Of a stretch of 43,983 nucleotides of DNA, positions 42,190 to 43,983 are shown piece by piece. Source of the DNA: Clostridia bacterium. Lineage in GTDB: Bacteria > Bacillota > Clostridia > Oscillospirales > CAG-382. The translations under genes were made by a program, and so were the position numbers. Position 1 is the stretch's first letter. Every line of letters begins with the position of its first letter. Location of the stretch: the NCBI GenBank assembly GCA_017396825.1, contig JAFQKR010000081.1, positions 1-43,983 on the forward strand, written 5' to 3'. The notes under the pieces were generated by a model. The model was not told where the DNA came from, made no database searches, and saw nothing but the letters and a program-made list of their open reading frames with translations.

Positions 42190-42666
42190 TTACCTCATTC
42201 TTTCCAATAGTTTTTGTTTTGCACGGTAAAACGTGACCCTTGCCCAGCTTTCGCTTTTACCGAAGACAACGCTTATATCCTTTAAGGAAAAGCCGCCGAA
42301 CACGGAAAGCATAAAGACCTCCTTGTAAGGCTCCTCCAGCCCGTGTAGGTGAGACAGCGCTTTTTGAGACAGTTCCTTTCTTACAAAGGCTTCCTCGATA
42401 TTTTCGCCGCCGGCAATGCACTCGGCACCGTCAAGGGGGGCTTTTTTCTTTTCCTCGTTGCACCAAGCATAGTAGGCATTTTTGGCTATTTGGCACAGCC
42501 ATACCGATGCCTTCTCCTTATTACGCAGAGAAGAATAGTTCATATAGGCGCGGAAAAAGGCTTCCTGCGTCAGTTCCTCGGCAAGAGAGACGTCTCCCGC
42601 CAGTTTGATCAGGTATTTAAAAATAAAATCTTTATTTTCATTGAAAAGCTTTTCAAAGTCGGTCAC
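42190..42666 (-). CDS. ECF-type RNA polymerase sigma factor
   Basis: A 158-residue protein with region 2 (FIFKYLIKLAGDVSLAEELTQEAFFRAYMNYSSLRNKEKASVWLCQIAKNAYY, about 13-65) and region 4 (LEEPYKEVFMLSVFGGFSLKDISVVFGKSESWARVTFYRAKQKL, about 109-153), with the typical short linker of extracytoplasmic-function factors. I chose the GTG at 42666, preceded by AGGGCGG; the open frame reaches 42732, but that part lies upstream of both predicted transcription starts. It heads an operon with its anti-sigma factor and three envelope proteins, and has an ECF-type promoter of its own. Confidence 0.9.
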   Translation of the reverse strand: MTDFEKLFNENKDFIFKYLIKLAGDVSLAEELTQEAFFRAYMNYSSLRNKEKASVWLCQIAKNAYYAWCNEEKKKAPLDGAECIAGGENIEEAFVRKELSQKALSHLHGLEEPYKEVFMLSVFGGFSLKDISVVFGKSESWARVTFYRAKQKLLERMR

Positions 42667-42691
42667 GTCATCACCGCCCTTCTGACCATTA

Positions 42692-42717
42692 GATAAGAAA
42701 AACCATAAAACGTTACA
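42692..42717 (-). promoter_or_regulatory. ECF-type autoregulatory promoter of the sigma operon
   Basis: On the minus strand TGTAAC (42717-42712), a 16-nt spacer and TATC followed by TAATGG (42695-42688). The -35 and spacing match ECF promoters of Firmicutes (TGTAAC-N16-CGTC-like). The GTG start is about 20 nt from the predicted transcript start. Confidence 0.65.
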
Positions 42718-42720
42718 ACA

Positions 42721-42749
42721 ATTATAACACATTTTTCAGATAAAAGCAA
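42721..42749 (-). promoter_or_regulatory. Possible sigma-A promoter of the sigma operon
   Basis: On the minus strand TTGCTT (42749-42744), 17-nt spacer, TATAAT (42726-42721). It could give basal expression, with the ECF promoter downstream adding autoregulation. Confidence 0.6.
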
Positions 42750-42780
42750 AAAGACACCATCGTTTCCGCGATGAATAAAA

Positions 42781-42806
42781 AAATCCAAGCCCGAGGGCTT
42801 GGATTT
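42781..42806. terminator. Terminator after the tRNA-Arg 3' end
   Basis: AAATCCAAGCCC / GGGCTTGGATTT stem with short loop, T-tracts on both strands. It lies directly after the encoded CCA of the tRNA remnant, as for a real tRNA gene. Confidence 0.85.
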
Positions 42807-42808
42807 TT

Positions 42809-42853
42809 TGGCGTTCCCGAGAGGATTCGAACCTCCGACCTACCGCTTAGGAG
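42809..42853 (-). tRNA. tRNA-Arg(CCT) 3' half only (truncated; probable attachment-site scar)
   Basis: On the minus strand from the anticodon loop on: loop CTCCTAA gives anticodon CCT, then 3' stem GCGGT, variable AGGTC, T-arm GGAGG-TTCGAAT-CCTCT, acceptor CGGGAAC, discriminator G, and an encoded CCA (42811-42809). The sequence upstream of the anticodon loop (GGTAT before it) does not pair with GCGGT and has no D-arm or 5' acceptor, so this is a 3' half. The intact 3' end with its terminator faces left; the break faces right. It is the classic scar of a tyrosine-recombinase element integrated in a tRNA. Confidence 0.85.
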
Positions 42854-43074
42854 ATACCGAGGGAAATGGCTTTAACATCCCTTGTAATACCTAAAAATCC
42901 CTTGATGTCAGAGGCTTTTTAGTGTCTATGTGTTATCTTGTGTTACGCCGTTGCTGCTGATTTTATGCCGCTTTACATTGTCCCATTAGCAAGCAATTAG
43001 CAAAAACGATTAATTTAGGGTGGAGATAATATTCCTACGAAAGTATACCATTTAACTTCTGTTCACTCGGTTTA
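42854..43074. other. Noncoding end of a putative integrated element
   Basis: No gene seen. It holds short direct repeats that could be recombinase arm sites (ATTAGCAA twice at about 42988-43007; AATCCCTTG and CATCCCTTG near 42878-42905). No integrase gene lies in the window; it would have to be to the right. The EamA stop follows at 43075. Confidence 0.45.
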
Positions 43075-43953
43075 TTATTGTGTACTGCTTTTTGTTCTCT
43101 TTGGTTTTACCAACTCTCCAATCATTGCTCCGCCGATGATAAGAACTGCACCTATAATCTGTAACGGTAACATTGTTTCTTTCAAGAATGATACCGAGAA
43201 CAACACAGCGGACAACGGCTCTAAATATCCGCAGATAGCCACAGTTTGTACTTTCAGCTTGCCGATAGACGAAAAATAAAAATAGCAACCGATACCTGTG
43301 TTAAGCAAACCGAGTATGAGTATAGGTAGGATGCTATTAGGTCCGATCTGCATAGCGTAGCCTTGTTTTATCCCTACAAACACAGCTACAGTTAAAAACG
43401 CAATAGTGAGTTGCAAAGTGGAGTTTTCAAGTCCCACAATATCTTTTGCTTTCTTATTGCAGATAACCATAAAGGCATACATAACAGCAGAGAGCAGACC
43501 GCAGGCGATGCCAAATATATCTCCCTTGCCATCAAAGGCATTTCCGTTTATCAACACCACGCCGACAACTACAGCAAGAAAACCAAGCACTTTATTTGCG
43601 GTAAGTTTTTCCTTGAACAGCAAAGGCGATAAAGCCATTACGATAACCGGACCGCAGTAATATAAAAGCGAAGCGATGCTGACACCGATCAGAGCGTATG
43701 CTTCGTATAGGAACATCCAACTCGTTCCCATTGCTATGCCAGATACCGAAAGGAACAGAAACTGCTTTTTATGCTTATAAAAAGTCAGTTTTCCGCCACT
43801 GATAAAGAAAATAGCAATCAGCAGGATACTGCCTATCAGAGTGCGAAGCAGGACAATGTTCTGACTGCTTAAATCAATGAAACTCGCTACAATACCGTTT
43901 GAGCCGAACAGAAGTAAAGCAAATATGTATTTGAAGAACGCCTTGTTATTCAT
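43075..43953 (-). CDS. EamA/DMT-superfamily metabolite exporter
   Basis: A 292-residue protein with ten hydrophobic segments in two EamA repeats. The first repeat includes KYIFALLLFGSNGIVASF and SLLYYCGPVIVMALSPLLFKEKLT; the second includes GLLSAVMYAFMVICNKK and LEPLSAVLFSVSFLKETMLPLQIIGAVLIIGG. This P-x-x-A-x-l...KE pattern is the family signature. Substrate could be an amino acid or nucleotide metabolite. AGAGG lies before the ATG at 43953. It sits to the right of the tRNA scar, so it may be cargo of an integrated element. No other gene of that element is in view. Confidence 0.9.
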   Translation of the reverse strand: MNNKAFFKYIFALLLFGSNGIVASFIDLSSQNIVLLRTLIGSILLIAIFFISGGKLTFYKHKKQFLFLSVSGIAMGTSWMFLYEAYALIGVSIASLLYYCGPVIVMALSPLLFKEKLTANKVLGFLAVVVGVVLINGNAFDGKGDIFGIACGLLSAVMYAFMVICNKKAKDIVGLENSTLQLTIAFLTVAVFVGIKQGYAMQIGPNSILPILILGLLNTGIGCYFYFSSIGKLKVQTVAICGYLEPLSAVLFSVSFLKETMLPLQIIGAVLIIGGAMIGELVKPKRTKSSTQ

Positions 43954-43983
43954 ACGATACCTCTTGTAATTGAACTGAAAATA

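Noticed and set aside
42667..42732. N-terminal extension of the sigma factor to an ATG at 42732
   Set aside because: It lies upstream of both predicted transcription starts, and the extra residues (cysteine-rich, then NGQKGG) do not belong to region 2.
42809..42853. Complete tRNA gene
   Set aside because: The 5' half (acceptor strand, D-arm, 5' anticodon stem) is missing; upstream bases do not pair with the 3' anticodon stem.

Overview
The window looks like a low-to-mid G+C, spore-forming Gram-positive anaerobe of the Clostridia (probably Oscillospiraceae-like or a related gut lineage). The evidence is sporulation genes of the YqfC/YqfD/YlbJ type, consensus sigma-A promoters with 17-nt spacers, strong GGAGG ribosome sites, cohesin/dockerin modules, a BlaI/BlaR1-type pair and an ECF sigma/ZAS anti-sigma operon. 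Species cannot be fixed from the sequence alone.

Layout: (1) 1-832 (-) is the start of a phage-like structural protein cut by the window edge. It has its own consensus promoter and a terminator hairpin in its leader. (2) 1036-3540 (-) holds a G5/M23 cell-wall peptidase followed by NADP-type glutamate dehydrogenase gdhA. Divergent from it is the aminotransferase ilvE (3777-4841, +). Together gdhA and ilvE form a small nitrogen/branched-chain amino acid patch. (3) 5108-22213 (-) is one long surface-polysaccharide locus read from a promoter near 22343-22371. It encodes an initiating sugar-phosphate transferase, an SDR epimerase, glycosyltransferases, a LicD protein, a 1620-residue secreted phosphodiester-glycosidase protein with four 210-bp repeats, a Wzy-like polymerase, a Wzx-like flippase, WecC and WecB (UDP-ManNAcA supply) and a serine alpha/beta hydrolase. 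(4) 22433-24789 holds yqfC-yqfD (-) and ylbJ (+), divergent from a palindromic region with sporulation-type promoters. (5) 24830-33802 is mixed: a MATE exporter, a nucleotidyltransferase-TM-MORN fusion with a PAP2 phosphatase, a phosphoglycerate mutase (apgM) with a beta-lactamase-fold lipoprotein, a small unknown protein, a 70-bp duplicated hairpin sequence, a secreted discoidin-like/cohesin/dockerin protein and a SLOG protein.

(6) 33985-42666 is regulatory and envelope related. A BlaI repressor and M56 (BlaR1-like) sensor protease sit behind an operator palindrome. The same operator-in-promoter architecture recurs before a two-gene membrane protein/lipoprotein operon (38827-39692), suggesting a local BlaI regulon. 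Between them lie a PlsC acyltransferase and a GltS-type symporter. An ECF sigma factor, its zinc anti-sigma factor and three envelope proteins form the last operon, with an ECF-type autoregulatory promoter. (7) At 42809-42853 there is a tRNA-Arg(CCT) 3' half, broken at the anticodon loop and followed by a factor-independent terminator. It looks like the attachment-site scar of an integrated element that would extend rightward and include the EamA transporter (43075-43953).

The strongest unusual signals are the twin BlaI-type operators, the LicD plus phosphodiester-glycosidase pairing in the polysaccharide locus, the nucleotidyltransferase-MORN membrane fusion, the probable ATA start of a lipoprotein gene, and the tRNA scar.
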